Below, piece after piece: positions 24,950 through 33,738 of a stretch of DNA of 64,000 bases. This stretch comes from Halovenus sp037080055 (GTDB taxonomy: Archaea > Halobacteriota > Halobacteria > Halobacteriales > Haloarculaceae), in the NCBI RefSeq assembly GCF_037080055.1, contig NZ_JBAOJI010000003.1, forward strand, positions 331,608 to 395,607, read 5' to 3'. The position numbers and the translations under genes were made by a program. Each line of letters starts with the position of its first letter. Position 1 is the first letter of the stretch. Under the pieces are notes generated by a model, which saw nothing but the letters and a program-made list of their open reading frames with translations, had not been told where the DNA came from and did not search any database.

Positions 24950-25741
24950 ATGCTCCGGACGACAGATCTCACGAAGCGATTCGGTGGAATCACCGCCACC
25001 GACCACGTCAATTTCGAGCTCGGCGAGGAGCTCACGTCGCTGATCGGTCCCAACGGGGCCGGAAAGACGACGTTTTTCAACCTCCTCACCGGCGCGCTCA
25101 CGCCATCCGACGGCACGGTCGAGTTCAAACAGGATGGCGAGTGGGTCGATATCACCGACGCAAAGCCTCAGGAAACCGCCAAACTGGGGATCCACCGCTC
25201 GTTCCAGATCACGAATATCTTCCCGACGAGCACGGTCCTCGAGAACGTCCGTGTGGCGGCCCAAGCCCACGGCCAAAACTCCCTGCGCTTCTGGCGCAAC
25301 GTCAACGCTTTCGAGGAACACCACGAGGAAGCACACGCAATTTTAGAGCGTGTCGGCCTCGATGGACAGGAGCAGGTCACGGCGGAGAACCTGAGCCACG
25401 GCGAGAAGCGCCAACTCGAAGTCGCGATTGCACTGGCGGGTGATCCGGACGTGCTCCTACTCGACGAACCGAACGCCGGCGTCTCGACGGAGAACGTCGG
25501 CGATATCAAGGACCTGATCGAGGATGTCGCGACCGATCACGCCGTGCTGCTGGTCGAACACAACATGGACATCGTGATGGATGTCTCGGAGCGTGTGGTC
25601 GTGCTCAATCAGGGCGCGGTCATCGCCGACGACAAGCCGGAAAACGTCCGCGGCGATCCGGACGTCCAGGAAGCCTATCTCGGCGGCTACGAAGCCGGTG
25701 ATCTCGAACAACAGACGACGACGGACGGAGGTGTGGTATGA
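24950..25741 (+). CDS. livG: Liv-type ABC transporter ATPase LivG
   Basis: ATPase subunit: Walker A GPNGAGKTT near residue 35, signature LSHGEKRQLEVAIAL near 147, Walker B VLLLDEPNAGVS, switch His in VEHNMDIVMDV, and the LivG-type C-terminal tail ending in VQEAYLGGYE. 263 residues. One base separates it from the binding-protein stop; its own stop overlaps the livF start by 4 bases. Confidence 0.92.
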   Translation: MLRTTDLTKRFGGITATDHVNFELGEELTSLIGPNGAGKTTFFNLLTGALTPSDGTVEFKQDGEWVDITDAKPQETAKLGIHRSFQITNIFPTSTVLENVRVAAQAHGQNSLRFWRNVNAFEEHHEEAHAILERVGLDGQEQVTAENLSHGEKRQLEVAIALAGDPDVLLLDEPNAGVSTENVGDIKDLIEDVATDHAVLLVEHNMDIVMDVSERVVVLNQGAVIADDKPENVRGDPDVQEAYLGGYEAGDLEQQTTTDGGVV

Positions 25742-26436
25742 GCCTGCTCGATGTGTCGGACATCCACACCTACTACGGCGAGAGCCACATCCTCGAAGGC
25801 GTTTCGCTGGAAGTCGGGGAGGGTGAAGTTGTCGCGCTGCTCGGCCGCAACGGCGTCGGGAAGACGACGACGATGCGATCGATCCTCCAGCTAACCCCAC
25901 CGGTCGAGGGGTCGATCACCTTCGACGGCGAGGAGCTTGTGGGCAAGGACACCTACGAGGTCGCGGAGGCGGGAATCGGCTGGATTCCCGAGGAGCGACG
26001 AATGTTCGCCCGGCTGAGCGTCGAGGAGAACATCCGCGCAGCAGTGCCGGACGGCGAGGACGTGCCAGAGGCGCTGCAGACGTCCTACGAGACGTTCCCG
26101 ATTCTCGAAGAACGGTCGGATCAGCGGGCCGGTGATCTCTCCGGCGGCCAACAGCAGATGCTCGCAATCGCTCGCGGCCTCGTCGGCGACAACGATCTAC
26201 TGCTCGTCGACGAACCCAGCGAGGGGCTGGCCCCACAGATCGTCACAGACGTGGGCCGGGCGCTGATGGACGCCGCCGAAGAGATTCCGATCTTGCTCGT
26301 CGAGCAGAAACTCGGTCTCGCGCTCGACCTCGCGGACCGATTTTACGTGATGGATCACGGCCAAATCATCGACGAGGGCAAGACGGACGAGGTTTCCACT
26401 GAAGACGAACGACTCAGGAGGTATCTCTCAGCATGA
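25738..26436 (+). CDS. livF: Liv-type ABC transporter ATPase LivF
   Basis: Second ATPase subunit: Walker A GRNGVGKTT near residue 39, FARLSVEENI Q-loop region, signature LSGGQQQMLAIARGL, Walker B LLLVDEPSEGLAP, typical of LivF. 232 residues. Overlaps livG and the permease on both sides by ATGA-type junctions. Confidence 0.92.
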   Translation: MSLLDVSDIHTYYGESHILEGVSLEVGEGEVVALLGRNGVGKTTTMRSILQLTPPVEGSITFDGEELVGKDTYEVAEAGIGWIPEERRMFARLSVEENIRAAVPDGEDVPEALQTSYETFPILEERSDQRAGDLSGGQQQMLAIARGLVGDNDLLLVDEPSEGLAPQIVTDVGRALMDAAEEIPILLVEQKLGLALDLADRFYVMDHGQIIDEGKTDEVSTEDERLRRYLSA

Positions 26437-27467
26437 TCGAACAACTCGCACTCGACCCGCTGTTCGTCGGCGACCTGTTCGATCTGCTCACGTCGCCCGG
26501 CGACTTCAGCGGCGTTCTGGTGGAAGGGCTGGCAAAAGCGAGCCTGTACCTGATGATCGCGAGCGGACTGACGCTGATCTTCGGGTTGATGGACGTGATC
26601 AACTTCGCCCACGGCGCATTCACGATGTACGGCGCGTACATCGCGGCGGGGTTGATGCTCGGCCTCGTGACTGCGGGGATGGGCTGGGGAACCGTAATGC
26701 TCGTCTTCCTCGGCGTGATCGTGCTCGTATTCGCCATTCTGGCCGCGCTCGGCACTCTCTTCGAGGTGACGCTGGTCAGAAAGCTCTACGAGTATCCGCC
26801 GATCTATCAGATCCTGCTCACGTTCGGCATCACGATCACGATGGAGCAGTTCATGCGGATGATCGTCGAGTTCCGCGATATCAACAACGGCCAGTGGAAT
26901 CTCGACTGGGCCTCGCCACGACGGCAAACCCTTCCGTCGGAACTCGGCGATGGCGGGTTTCTGTTCATCGAATACTCGAATCTCCAACTGTTCGAGATTC
27001 TGCTCGGTGTCCTCACCGTCGTCGGAATCTGGGCCTTCCTCAACAAGACCCGATACGGGCTGTTCGTCCGCGCGGGCGTCGAGGACGAAGAGATGGCCAA
27101 AGCGCTCGGAGTCAACGTGCAGCGCACCTTCACGGTCGTCTTCGCTATCGGCTCGGGAATCGCCGGCGCGGCGGGGGTCATCCTGATGTGGGACCCGCTC
27201 TGGAGCGTGAGCGTTCCGCTGGCACTCGATGTTCTCCTTCCGGCGTTCGTCATCGTGATCGTCGGCGGCCTCGGGTCGTTCAAGGGAACAGTCGTCGCCT
27301 CGCTGCTCGTCGGAATGATCGACGCGCTCGGGACGTGGGCCTTTACGACCGGCGTCATCGAGTTCACCGGGGTCGACGAACTGATGATCTTCAGCATCCT
27401 CGTGGTCATGCTCATCTTGCGGCCACGTGGACTGTTCGGTGTCGAAGGAATGGGTGATCACGGATGA
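26433..27467 (+). CDS. livH: Liv-type ABC transporter permease LivH
   Basis: Membrane subunit with about eight helices. N-terminal signature ASGLTLIFGLMDVINFAHGAF (shown in part) near residues 38-58 is typical of LivH, as is the cytoplasmic coupling loop KTRYGLFVRAGVEDEEMAKALGVN near 200-225. 344 residues, longer than bacterial LivH (~300) by an N-terminal segment and a loop near 150-170. Start overlaps livF. Confidence 0.9.
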   Translation: MIEQLALDPLFVGDLFDLLTSPGDFSGVLVEGLAKASLYLMIASGLTLIFGLMDVINFAHGAFTMYGAYIAAGLMLGLVTAGMGWGTVMLVFLGVIVLVFAILAALGTLFEVTLVRKLYEYPPIYQILLTFGITITMEQFMRMIVEFRDINNGQWNLDWASPRRQTLPSELGDGGFLFIEYSNLQLFEILLGVLTVVGIWAFLNKTRYGLFVRAGVEDEEMAKALGVNVQRTFTVVFAIGSGIAGAAGVILMWDPLWSVSVPLALDVLLPAFVIVIVGGLGSFKGTVVASLLVGMIDALGTWAFTTGVIEFTGVDELMIFSILVVMLILRPRGLFGVEGMGDHG

Positions 27468-28828
27468 GTACTGACACAGTCGACGGATTCGAGACGACGG
27501 ATAGCTGGCCCGTTCAGTACCTGCAGGACCACGCGATTCACGTCGCGGTCGTGCTGGTGTTTCTGGCCTATCCGTTCGTCTACGACATTCTCGTCGATCT
27601 GTTCGCACTGACCGCAGAGATGATTCTGCCCGAACCGCGGACGATGCTGATGATCTTCGTTCTCGGGCTGTTCGCGATGTCGTTCGACTTCGTGAGCGGG
27701 TACACGGGCTATCTCTCCTTCGGTCACGCAGCCTTCTTCGGGGTCGGCGCGTACATCGTCGTGCTCGGGTACAACGGACAACTCCCGGGTATTCCGGCGG
27801 AGTTCCCGTTCCTGGCGTTGATGATCATCGGAGCGATTGTCGCTGCGGTGTTCGCCTTGCTCGTGGGACTGCTGGCGTTCAGGCTCAGCGGTGTCTACTT
27901 CGCGATGATCACACTCGGTATCGCGGAGATCATGTACGTCGTCTCCCAGCACTGGGATTACCTGACGCCCGGTACCTCCGATCCGGCGACCGGAACCGCT
28001 GCTGGTTCGCCGCCGGAGGTGGCTCCGTTTGAGCCGACAATCGGGATTCCGTTCGTCGATCCCCTCAACGCGAAGGTTCATCCGAGCTTCGGCGATACGT
28101 CGATATTCGGCATCGAATTCGGCGAACCGGTGATCGTCGCCTATCTCGCCATCGGCCTGATCGTTCTCCTCAGCTATCTCCTCATGCAGCGGGTCATCCA
28201 CTCGCCGTTCGGACGGGTGATGATCGCCATCAGGGAAAACGAGGAGCGTGCGAAGGCCATCGGCTACAACGTCTTCTACTACAAGATTGGGGCGTTCATG
28301 ATCAGCGCCTTCTTCGGTGCCATCGCTGGCGCGTTACTCATCGTGATCGAGGGGACGGCAGCGCCGGACACGACGCTGTTTTTCCTCGTCACCGGCTTCG
28401 CGCTAGTCGCGTCGATCATCGGCGGCCTCGGCACGCTGGCCGGGCCGCTGTTTGGCTATCTCTTCCTCGAAAGCGTCAACGAGTTCCTCACCCGCGAGGC
28501 CAACGGCGGTGGCCTCCAGCCGTGGTTACAGGAGGTCCTTCCAGGGTCGGTGCTGGACGCGACCATCGGGAGCATCACCGTCGACGAGGCGATGGAGGCG
28601 TTCATGACTGGCCACGGCGAGTTCTACGCCGGCATCATCTTCGTCATCTTCGTCCTCTACGTGCCGGTGGGGATGCTGGGGTCGCTTCGCCAGCGCCTCG
28701 CGGCGGACACTGTCTCCAAATCCGTCTCCCAGCGGATTGGCCGATTGCGATCGAACGGCAACAACGGGGGCGAACCCGTCGATACCGACCCGGCTGAGGC
28801 GGAGGCTGAGCCGGACGAATCCGACTGA
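27464..28828 (+). CDS. livM: Liv-type ABC transporter permease LivM
   Basis: Second membrane subunit, 454 residues, about ten helices. LivM signatures: FDFVSGYTGYLSFGHAAFFG near residue 68 and the coupling loop FGRVMIAIRENEERAKAIGYN near 250. A ~30-residue insert at 175-200 (TSDPATGTAAGSPPEV region) and a charged C-terminal tail of Glu/Asp/Asn are haloarchaeal embellishments. Last gene of the operon; a convergent hydrolase follows after 11 bases. Confidence 0.9.
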   Translation: MSTDTVDGFETTDSWPVQYLQDHAIHVAVVLVFLAYPFVYDILVDLFALTAEMILPEPRTMLMIFVLGLFAMSFDFVSGYTGYLSFGHAAFFGVGAYIVVLGYNGQLPGIPAEFPFLALMIIGAIVAAVFALLVGLLAFRLSGVYFAMITLGIAEIMYVVSQHWDYLTPGTSDPATGTAAGSPPEVAPFEPTIGIPFVDPLNAKVHPSFGDTSIFGIEFGEPVIVAYLAIGLIVLLSYLLMQRVIHSPFGRVMIAIRENEERAKAIGYNVFYYKIGAFMISAFFGAIAGALLIVIEGTAAPDTTLFFLVTGFALVASIIGGLGTLAGPLFGYLFLESVNEFLTREANGGGLQPWLQEVLPGSVLDATIGSITVDEAMEAFMTGHGEFYAGIIFVIFVLYVPVGMLGSLRQRLAADTVSKSVSQRIGRLRSNGNNGGEPVDTDPAEAEAEPDESD

Positions 28829-28839
28829 TCGCTCCGTTT

Positions 28840-29700
28840 TTACACCGACTCCAGAAATTCTCGCAGGATACTGTTGACTTGCTTGCTGTCTTCGATCATG
28901 AACAGATGCGAACCACCGTCGATAGTCTCGAAACGGTTGTTCGGAATCTTCTCGGCCAGAAGCTCGCTGTTCTCGACTGGCAGCACGCGGTCGTCGGTGC
29001 CGTGCAGGATAAGCGTCGGCAGATCGATTTCGTGGACTCGCTCGCTCACGTCGAAGTTGACACCGGCCGCACCTTGTGACTCCCGGGCCACCTCACCAGC
29101 GTCCTGTTCGAGTCGCCAGTCGATGATCTGCTCGACTGTCTCCGGGTTGTTCTCGACGAATTCCTCGCCAATCGCAGGGGCCATGCGATGACGGATCGTC
29201 TCGCGTTCGTCCGCGCCGTCGGGCACGCTGAACATCTGTTCGACAGTCTCGTCGGGAATCGGTAGCGCCTCCTCGCCGCCGTGGGTCGTACAGAGCAGCG
29301 ATAGCGAGACTGCACGGTCGTAATCGAGTACGTACTGCTGGGCGATCATGCCCCCGAGGCTCGCACCCACGACGTGTGCTTCGTCGACGCCAGCATCCGC
29401 AAGGATGGCCTCCAGATCGGCCGCCAACCCCTCGGTCGAGTAGCCGGCGAGTTTCGTGAACAAAAGGAGTCGAAGTGGGCGAGGCAGCCGAGGAATGATC
29501 GGCGGCAGGGCGGCCTCAGAGTTGCCGGTTCCGCGATTGTCCGGGAAGAGCAGATCGAACTCCTCGAAGGCCTCTCGCTGCCACTGCCAGGACCAGCGGC
29601 CGACCCCCAGCCCCTGAACGAAGACGACCGGTGGACCAGTCGACCCTGCATCGTCGGACTCGTAATACAGCCTCACGCCGTCGCGCTGGACAGTCGGCAT
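28840..29700 (-). CDS. Alpha/beta-fold hydrolase
   Basis: Serine hydrolase of the alpha/beta superfamily, 286 residues. Nucleophile elbow GASLGGMIAQQ near residue 100, oxyanion-side VVFVQGLGVGRWSWQWQ near 28, acid in LILHGTDDRVLPV near 232, and His in IDGGSHLFMIED near 264. The cap (about 125-200) is helical. Substrate unknown; esterase, lactonase and epoxide-hydrolase-like relatives all share this layout. Convergent with the Liv-type operon, no partner gene. Confidence 0.85.
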   Translation of the reverse strand: MPTVQRDGVRLYYESDDAGSTGPPVVFVQGLGVGRWSWQWQREAFEEFDLLFPDNRGTGNSEAALPPIIPRLPRPLRLLLFTKLAGYSTEGLAADLEAILADAGVDEAHVVGASLGGMIAQQYVLDYDRAVSLSLLCTTHGGEEALPIPDETVEQMFSVPDGADERETIRHRMAPAIGEEFVENNPETVEQIIDWRLEQDAGEVARESQGAAGVNFDVSERVHEIDLPTLILHGTDDRVLPVENSELLAEKIPNNRFETIDGGSHLFMIEDSKQVNSILREFLESV

Positions 29701-29859
29701 AGCACGTTCTGGTTTCGGCCGCTACTAAAATCCACCACCTGCGTTCGTCTGCGAAACCATACTCACTCGCGTTGTCGCGCGGTATCACCGACGGAACCGG
29801 CGAGTAATGCCAGGATTTATCACGAACAACCACGATAGATCGCTCAGGGGGGTAAGACA

Positions 29860-30570
29860 GTGATAGATATCTCGATGGAGATGGAGCAACAGGATTGTCC
29901 TTTCATCGACACGACAGCCGAGTACGATGTATCGTTCTCGTCGTTCCAGTGGAACTTTGACGGGGCTGACAGGGAACTCGAGACCCGGATGGTCGTCGAA
30001 GGTGACCAACGGGAGGCGCTCGACAACGCCCTACAAGCGCTTCAGGATCACCGGAATATGTACAGCTGTACCCTTCGCAAGCGGATGGGAAAGACAGCAC
30101 ATATCCGGACGACAATCGACGAGACCGACGCGATGGAGACGATCCGAGCACACGACGGCTACGTGACGGGGCCGTTCCACATCGAGGGGGGCTCGGAGAC
30201 GTGGCACGTCGGTTTCGATTCGACCAACTCAGCGAACAACACGCTGTCGGATCTCGACCGGAATAACGAGTTCACGGTCATCTCACGCCGGCAGACCGCC
30301 CTCGCCGAGATGCAGGAACTGATCGAGAAACGCGACGCAGCGATCGAACTGCTCCGGGGGAGCCAGAGTCTGACCGCGACAGAACGGCGGACAGTTGCGA
30401 CCGCTTTCGAGTCGGGGTACTTCCAGTCACCGCGGGAGACGACACTTTCCGATCTCGCCGAGGAGTTCGACATCTCGAAACCAGGTGTCTCGAAGAATCT
30501 CCGGCGCGGTCAGCGCAAGATCACGCGAAGCGTCGCAGGGGCGCTCGAACATCTCGACGACCCGGAGTAA
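29860..30570 (+). CDS. HTH-10 (Bat-type) transcriptional regulator
   Basis: Haloarchaeal regulator of the bacterio-opsin-activator class without PAS/GAF sensing domains. Residues 1-155 are the beta-rich Bat-associated domain; the C-terminal HTH-10 starts about 165 with TATERRTVATAFESGYF, then TTLSDLAEEFDISKPGVSKNLRRG. The GTG at 29860 retains the first beta strand (IDISMEMEQQ); an ATG at 29875 is the alternative. The bacteriorhodopsin gene lies 1.4 kb downstream, which makes it a candidate regulator of it. The next gene is a tiny zinc-finger protein 57 bases downstream on the same strand. Confidence 0.85.
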   Translation: MIDISMEMEQQDCPFIDTTAEYDVSFSSFQWNFDGADRELETRMVVEGDQREALDNALQALQDHRNMYSCTLRKRMGKTAHIRTTIDETDAMETIRAHDGYVTGPFHIEGGSETWHVGFDSTNSANNTLSDLDRNNEFTVISRRQTALAEMQELIEKRDAAIELLRGSQSLTATERRTVATAFESGYFQSPRETTLSDLAEEFDISKPGVSKNLRRGQRKITRSVAGALEHLDDPE

Positions 30571-30627
30571 TCGGCCGGACTGATCGTCGCTGTCTCGCAG
30601 ACTGCCGAACCCCGGCGACGAGATCAA

Positions 30628-30813
30628 GTGGATTGCGACCAACAGAACGACATGCTCACCTGCCCACAGTGCGGCTATCTCCACGGTAGCACCGACGAAC
30701 GCGGGCGTCCGGCGGGTCGGTACGACGATTCGATCGACCAGACGGCCGCTCAAGAAGATGACGGATCGTTCTACTGTCCACGGTGTAACGAGAAAGTCAC
30801 GGCCGAGCGCTAG
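30628..30813 (+). CDS. Small zinc-finger protein (two CPxC-type motifs)
   Basis: 61 residues (53 if the ATG at 30652 is used) with two Cys pairs, CPQCG near residue 12 and CPRCN near residue 51, spaced as a single zinc-ribbon or treble-clef knuckle pair. It resembles the haloarchaeal zinc-finger micro-proteins. Halobacterium has a comparable small zinc-finger protein, Brz, that controls bop expression; this one lies between an HTH-10 gene and bop, so a similar role is conceivable, though the sequence match has not been tested. Overlaps the convergent DUF502 gene by 4 bases. Start uncertain. Confidence 0.65.
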   Translation: MDCDQQNDMLTCPQCGYLHGSTDERGRPAGRYDDSIDQTAAQEDDGSFYCPRCNEKVTAER

Positions 30814-31634
30814 GGTTTGGGCTGTTCGTCGTCAGTCGACGTACCGTTGCCAGGGTCTGACGGATCACTCGATTTGTTGATCTGTTCCGCGGCATTGACG
30901 ACAGGTGGCTGCGTGTCCTGCTGAACCTGGAAATCTGAGAGTGACTCTCCGGAGTCCGGCACTTTCGATTTCGACCCGAGGCCGACGCCGCTGGTGACGA
31001 TTGCCTGAATACCTTGCTGGACTGAAAGATCCACTTCGACGACTCGCTCGCGGCTGACGCTGATAACGAACCCACCCATGACCGGGTTCGGTGCCATCGG
31101 CATGAACAGTGTTACCATCTCGTCGTGCCCAGTCGCTTCCTCGATATGCTCCGGTGTGTCCGCAGTCACGAAAGCGATGGCGTACGAGTCGTCAGTCGGG
31201 TATTCGACGAGTTTCACGTCTTTGAAACTCTGGCTCTGGCTGTCCAGCAGTAACTCACTCATCTCGTTGAAACTCGAATAAATGGGCCCGACGCCGGGGA
31301 TACTCGTCATGAGGCCGTCGAATGCGTTCTCGACGCGATTGAAGTTCTTCCACTCGAGAGAGATTAGTCCAATAAAAAGAATCAGTCCGATCAGGGTAAT
31401 CAGTACGACAATCTCGACGGCCCACGTTGGAATATTTGGCAACCCAAAGACCGTCTCGACGACACTGACGAGTGGCTTGAGTCGGCTGAAAATAAAATTC
31501 GCGATGAATCCGAGAATGATCAACGTCAGTGCCAGCGGCACTGTCAGAACCACCCCTCGAATGAGTCCGTCCCGGAGTCGACGCCGAAGTCGACTTCTGT
31601 TGGAGTCTTTTGGGTTCGTTGTCAGAATAGGCAT
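30810..31634 (-). CDS. DUF502 family membrane protein
   Basis: 274 residues. Two membrane helices at ~22-48 and ~62-85 flanking a short exported loop, then the conserved DUF502 segment IPGVGPIYSSFNEMSELLL and a soluble domain (FVTADTPEHI, FMPMAPNPVMGGFVI). The ATG at 31634 fits; an upstream in-frame extension to 31760 is not DUF502-like. The last ~50 residues are a disordered Gln/Ser/Asp tail. In eukaryotes this family (COV1-like) acts in trafficking; archaeal function unknown. Divergent from bop. Confidence 0.85.
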   Translation of the reverse strand: MPILTTNPKDSNRSRLRRRLRDGLIRGVVLTVPLALTLIILGFIANFIFSRLKPLVSVVETVFGLPNIPTWAVEIVVLITLIGLILFIGLISLEWKNFNRVENAFDGLMTSIPGVGPIYSSFNEMSELLLDSQSQSFKDVKLVEYPTDDSYAIAFVTADTPEHIEEATGHDEMVTLFMPMAPNPVMGGFVISVSRERVVEVDLSVQQGIQAIVTSGVGLGSKSKVPDSGESLSDFQVQQDTQPPVVNAAEQINKSSDPSDPGNGTSTDDEQPKP

Positions 31635-31812
31635 ATCGGGACAACGATACCTGAAGTCGAAAGTATTGCGGTTGTCGAAACGTCGACGACGAGTCCCGAT
31701 CCTAGAAGCAGATACATTACGAACGTGATTGCACGATGGACTAACGATCAAGTATATCATACAAGTCAGGTAGTGGCCACCCTTTACACATCGGATGACA
31801 CCACATCACATA

Positions 31813-31826
31813 ACCAATTTTGGGGT
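31813..31826 (+). promoter_or_regulatory. Candidate upstream activator site for bop
   Basis: ACCAATTTTGGGGT reads ACC...GGT with partial dyad symmetry and lies about 30 bases before the TATA element at 31858. In Halobacterium the Bat activator works through an upstream element with ACC at one end and GG at the other; this is a resemblance of layout only. Confidence 0.35.
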
Positions 31827-31936
31827 AGCGGACCAGTTTAGCTGAGAAATCTGGGAATATTTATATATGTAAGTATGTACCACTCTCGATTTCGGAAGCG
31901 AGCGTCTGCTCGATGGAGAGTTCGGCCCGCATTATA

Positions 31937-31950
31937 CCTGAAAAATCAGG
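31937..31950. repeat. Inverted repeat CCTGA-N4-TCAGG before bop
   Basis: Perfect 5-base arms around AAAA, overlapping the end of the downstream TATA candidate and lying 48-61 bases before the bop ATG. It could be an operator or a small leader hairpin depending on the true transcript start. Confidence 0.35.
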
Positions 31951-31997
31951 AAGTGACCTTTTGATAGTTCTCACCATACACCCATACGTGGTTTGTC

Positions 31998-32822
31998 ATG
32001 ACTTGGTCAGCTAGCGCGGTAACGAGTACTGTACTGTCAACAGGAGGACTGGGTGTCGGGTACACGCCGGGGGACGAGGCGTTGTTCCTGTGGATTGGAA
32101 CCGCCGGGATGTTCCTCGGAATGTTGTACTTCATCGCCAAGGGATGGGGCGTCACTGATGCTCGTCAGAAGAAGTTCTACATCGTGACGACCTTCATCGC
32201 CGGCATCGCCTTCACTAACTACCTGTCCATGGCGACAGGCTTCGGTGTGATCGATCTGGCGCCGTTTATCGAGGGTACAGAGGAGTTGCCCATCTACTGG
32301 GCTCGGTACACCGACTGGATCCTGACGACGCCACTGTTGATCTACGACCTGGCACTGCTGGCTGGGGCCGATAGAGAGACGATTTCGACGCTGGTCGGAC
32401 TGGACGTGATGATGATCCTGACTGGACTGGTTGCGACGCTGACTATCGCACCTGTCGAGGCACTCGGTGGTGTCGACGGCCACCGTGTCCTCTGGTGGGG
32501 CGTCAGCACCGGCTTCTTCGTGGTCCTTCTGTTCTACCTGTTCAGCGGCCTCTCGGACAGAGCCGCACAGCTGGACAGCGAAACGAAGAGCACGTTCAAC
32601 CTCCTTCGCATCCTGATCGTCGTCCTCTGGTCGGCCTACCCGGTCTGGTGGCTGATCGGCAGCGAAGGACTCGGCGCTGTCAGCCTCTACATCGAGACTG
32701 CAGGCTTCATGGTCCTGGATCTGACCGCGAAGGTCGGGTTCGGTATCATCCTGCTTCGGAGCCACAGCGTCCTCGATAGCTCGAAGACCGCGACCGGCGA
32801 CGCAGCAGCGGCCGACGACTGA
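31998..32822 (+). CDS. bop: Bacteriorhodopsin (light-driven proton pump)
   Basis: Seven-helix retinal protein, 274 residues. All proton-pump residues are present at expected spacing: Arg103 and Asp106 (acceptor, D85 of Halobacterium) in YWARYTDWILTTP, Asp117 (donor, D96) in LIYDLALL, Glu223 and Glu233 (release pair), Asp241 and the retinal Lys245 in VLDLTAKVGFG. This excludes halorhodopsin (Thr at the acceptor) and sensory rhodopsins (no carboxylate donor). The C-terminal helix end ILLRSHSVLD resembles cruxrhodopsins of Haloarcula. No retinal-forming brp/blh gene is in the window. Regulators are probably the HTH-10 and zinc-finger genes upstream. Confidence 0.96.
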   Translation: MTWSASAVTSTVLSTGGLGVGYTPGDEALFLWIGTAGMFLGMLYFIAKGWGVTDARQKKFYIVTTFIAGIAFTNYLSMATGFGVIDLAPFIEGTEELPIYWARYTDWILTTPLLIYDLALLAGADRETISTLVGLDVMMILTGLVATLTIAPVEALGGVDGHRVLWWGVSTGFFVVLLFYLFSGLSDRAAQLDSETKSTFNLLRILIVVLWSAYPVWWLIGSEGLGAVSLYIETAGFMVLDLTAKVGFGIILLRSHSVLDSSKTATGDAAAADD

Positions 32823-32857
32823 CGATCCGAAATCCGAGTACGACACACCGGTTGGCG

Positions 32858-32867
32858 TTTCTTTTTT
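32858..32867 (+). terminator. T-rich terminator candidate after bop
   Basis: TTTCTTTTTT 36-45 bases after the bop stop, in otherwise GC-rich DNA; T-runs are the usual archaeal termination signal. No hairpin precedes it. Confidence 0.45.
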
Positions 32868-32974
32868 CGAAGACATCACACGACCAGGTTGCCTTGCGCC
32901 GCTGTGAGGCAGTCATAGCCTTTTCGAGGCTTGCGACCAACTGCAGTCTGTGCTGCAACACAATCGGAGGAACG

Positions 32975-33736
32975 ATGGCCGACGGTGAGCGGACTCATAT
33001 CGAACGCGCGGTCGAGGCGCTCGCAGACCGGCAGTACGAGCGGACTGGTGATGCCTACAGTCGCTCTGGATGGGTGCGTCTGGCGAATCCGCGACCGGAC
33101 CTGAATCCGTTCGACGCCGACGAGAAGGGCTGGGTCGGTCGCGGACTCCGCTCGCTCGCACTCGCTGGGGTTGCGTATCGGGTGGCTGGTGAGTCAGCGC
33201 GCGCGACCCGCCGGAGCGTCGAGGGCGTCGCCGTCTCGAAAGACCTCAGAAACGCCCTGACGGAGCCAGCACAACAGGCCTGCCTGCTCGAATTTGCCGC
33301 TGACTTTCAGGTGATCGGCGGGATGGACGGCGCGGACGAGGCATACGAGCGGGCGGCGTCAGCGTATTCGGACGGCGATATCGACTCACCGCAGACCTGG
33401 GGGACCACTCCGCTGTTCGAGGCGGCGGCCGATCCGATCAAACAGCTCGCACGGAGCACGGCCAACGGCGAAATCGCGATCAAGTGGGAAGACCTGCACG
33501 GCTCGGATCCCGACCAGCCCGGCGCGTTTCTGGCTCACCGCGTTCGATTCAAACGCTCGCGGTTCCCGAGTCTGCTGGAGACGGTCTGCGAGGAGGGGTA
33601 TCTTGCCGCTTCACGGGGAACGACCGAGTACAACAACGACCAGTACGAGTGTCCAGCCTGCGGAAGTCACGATGTCAACTGGACTGGCGACAGCACGCTC
33701 TGTATGCGCTGTTCCAGACAAATGGAACGCAGGTAG
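32975..33736 (+). CDS. Uncharacterised protein with C-terminal zinc ribbon
   Basis: 253 residues, mainly alpha-helical with a tetratricopeptide-like flavour (VEALADRQYERTGDAYSRSG, then FAADFQVIGGMDGADEAYERA), ending in a ribbon YECPACGSHDVNWTG plus CMRCSRQ (residues ~226-250). The ATG at 32975 has a strong GGAGG nine bases upstream, so the longer in-frame extension is rejected. It lies downstream of bop on the same strand, but a T-rich terminator candidate intervenes. Function unknown. Confidence 0.68.
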   Translation: MADGERTHIERAVEALADRQYERTGDAYSRSGWVRLANPRPDLNPFDADEKGWVGRGLRSLALAGVAYRVAGESARATRRSVEGVAVSKDLRNALTEPAQQACLLEFAADFQVIGGMDGADEAYERAASAYSDGDIDSPQTWGTTPLFEAAADPIKQLARSTANGEIAIKWEDLHGSDPDQPGAFLAHRVRFKRSRFPSLLETVCEEGYLAASRGTTEYNNDQYECPACGSHDVNWTGDSTLCMRCSRQMERR

Positions 33737-33738
33737 AC

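Larger units (their letters stand above)
31635..31997. promoter_or_regulatory. bop upstream region (363 gene-free bases)
   Basis: No gene seen. AT-rich, unlike the flanks. It holds a palindromic ACC-N8-GGT element at 31813-31826, a strong TATA candidate at 31858-31869 (ATATTTATATAT), a second TATA at 31931-31936 (ATTATA), and a CCTGA-AAAA-TCAGG inverted repeat at 31937-31950. If the first TATA is used, the bop leader is about 100 bases; if the second, about 35. Confidence 0.55.

Noticed and set aside
26355..27608. 417-residue minus-strand frame opposite livH
   Set aside because: Overlaps a permease with clear motifs; the shadow is dominated by His/Asp/Glu/Arg repeats from reverse reading of hydrophobic codons.
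31998..32822. Alternative reading of the retinal protein as a sensory rhodopsin or halorhodopsin
   Set aside because: Both proton acceptor and donor aspartates and both release glutamates are present, which defines a proton pump; no transducer gene adjoins it.
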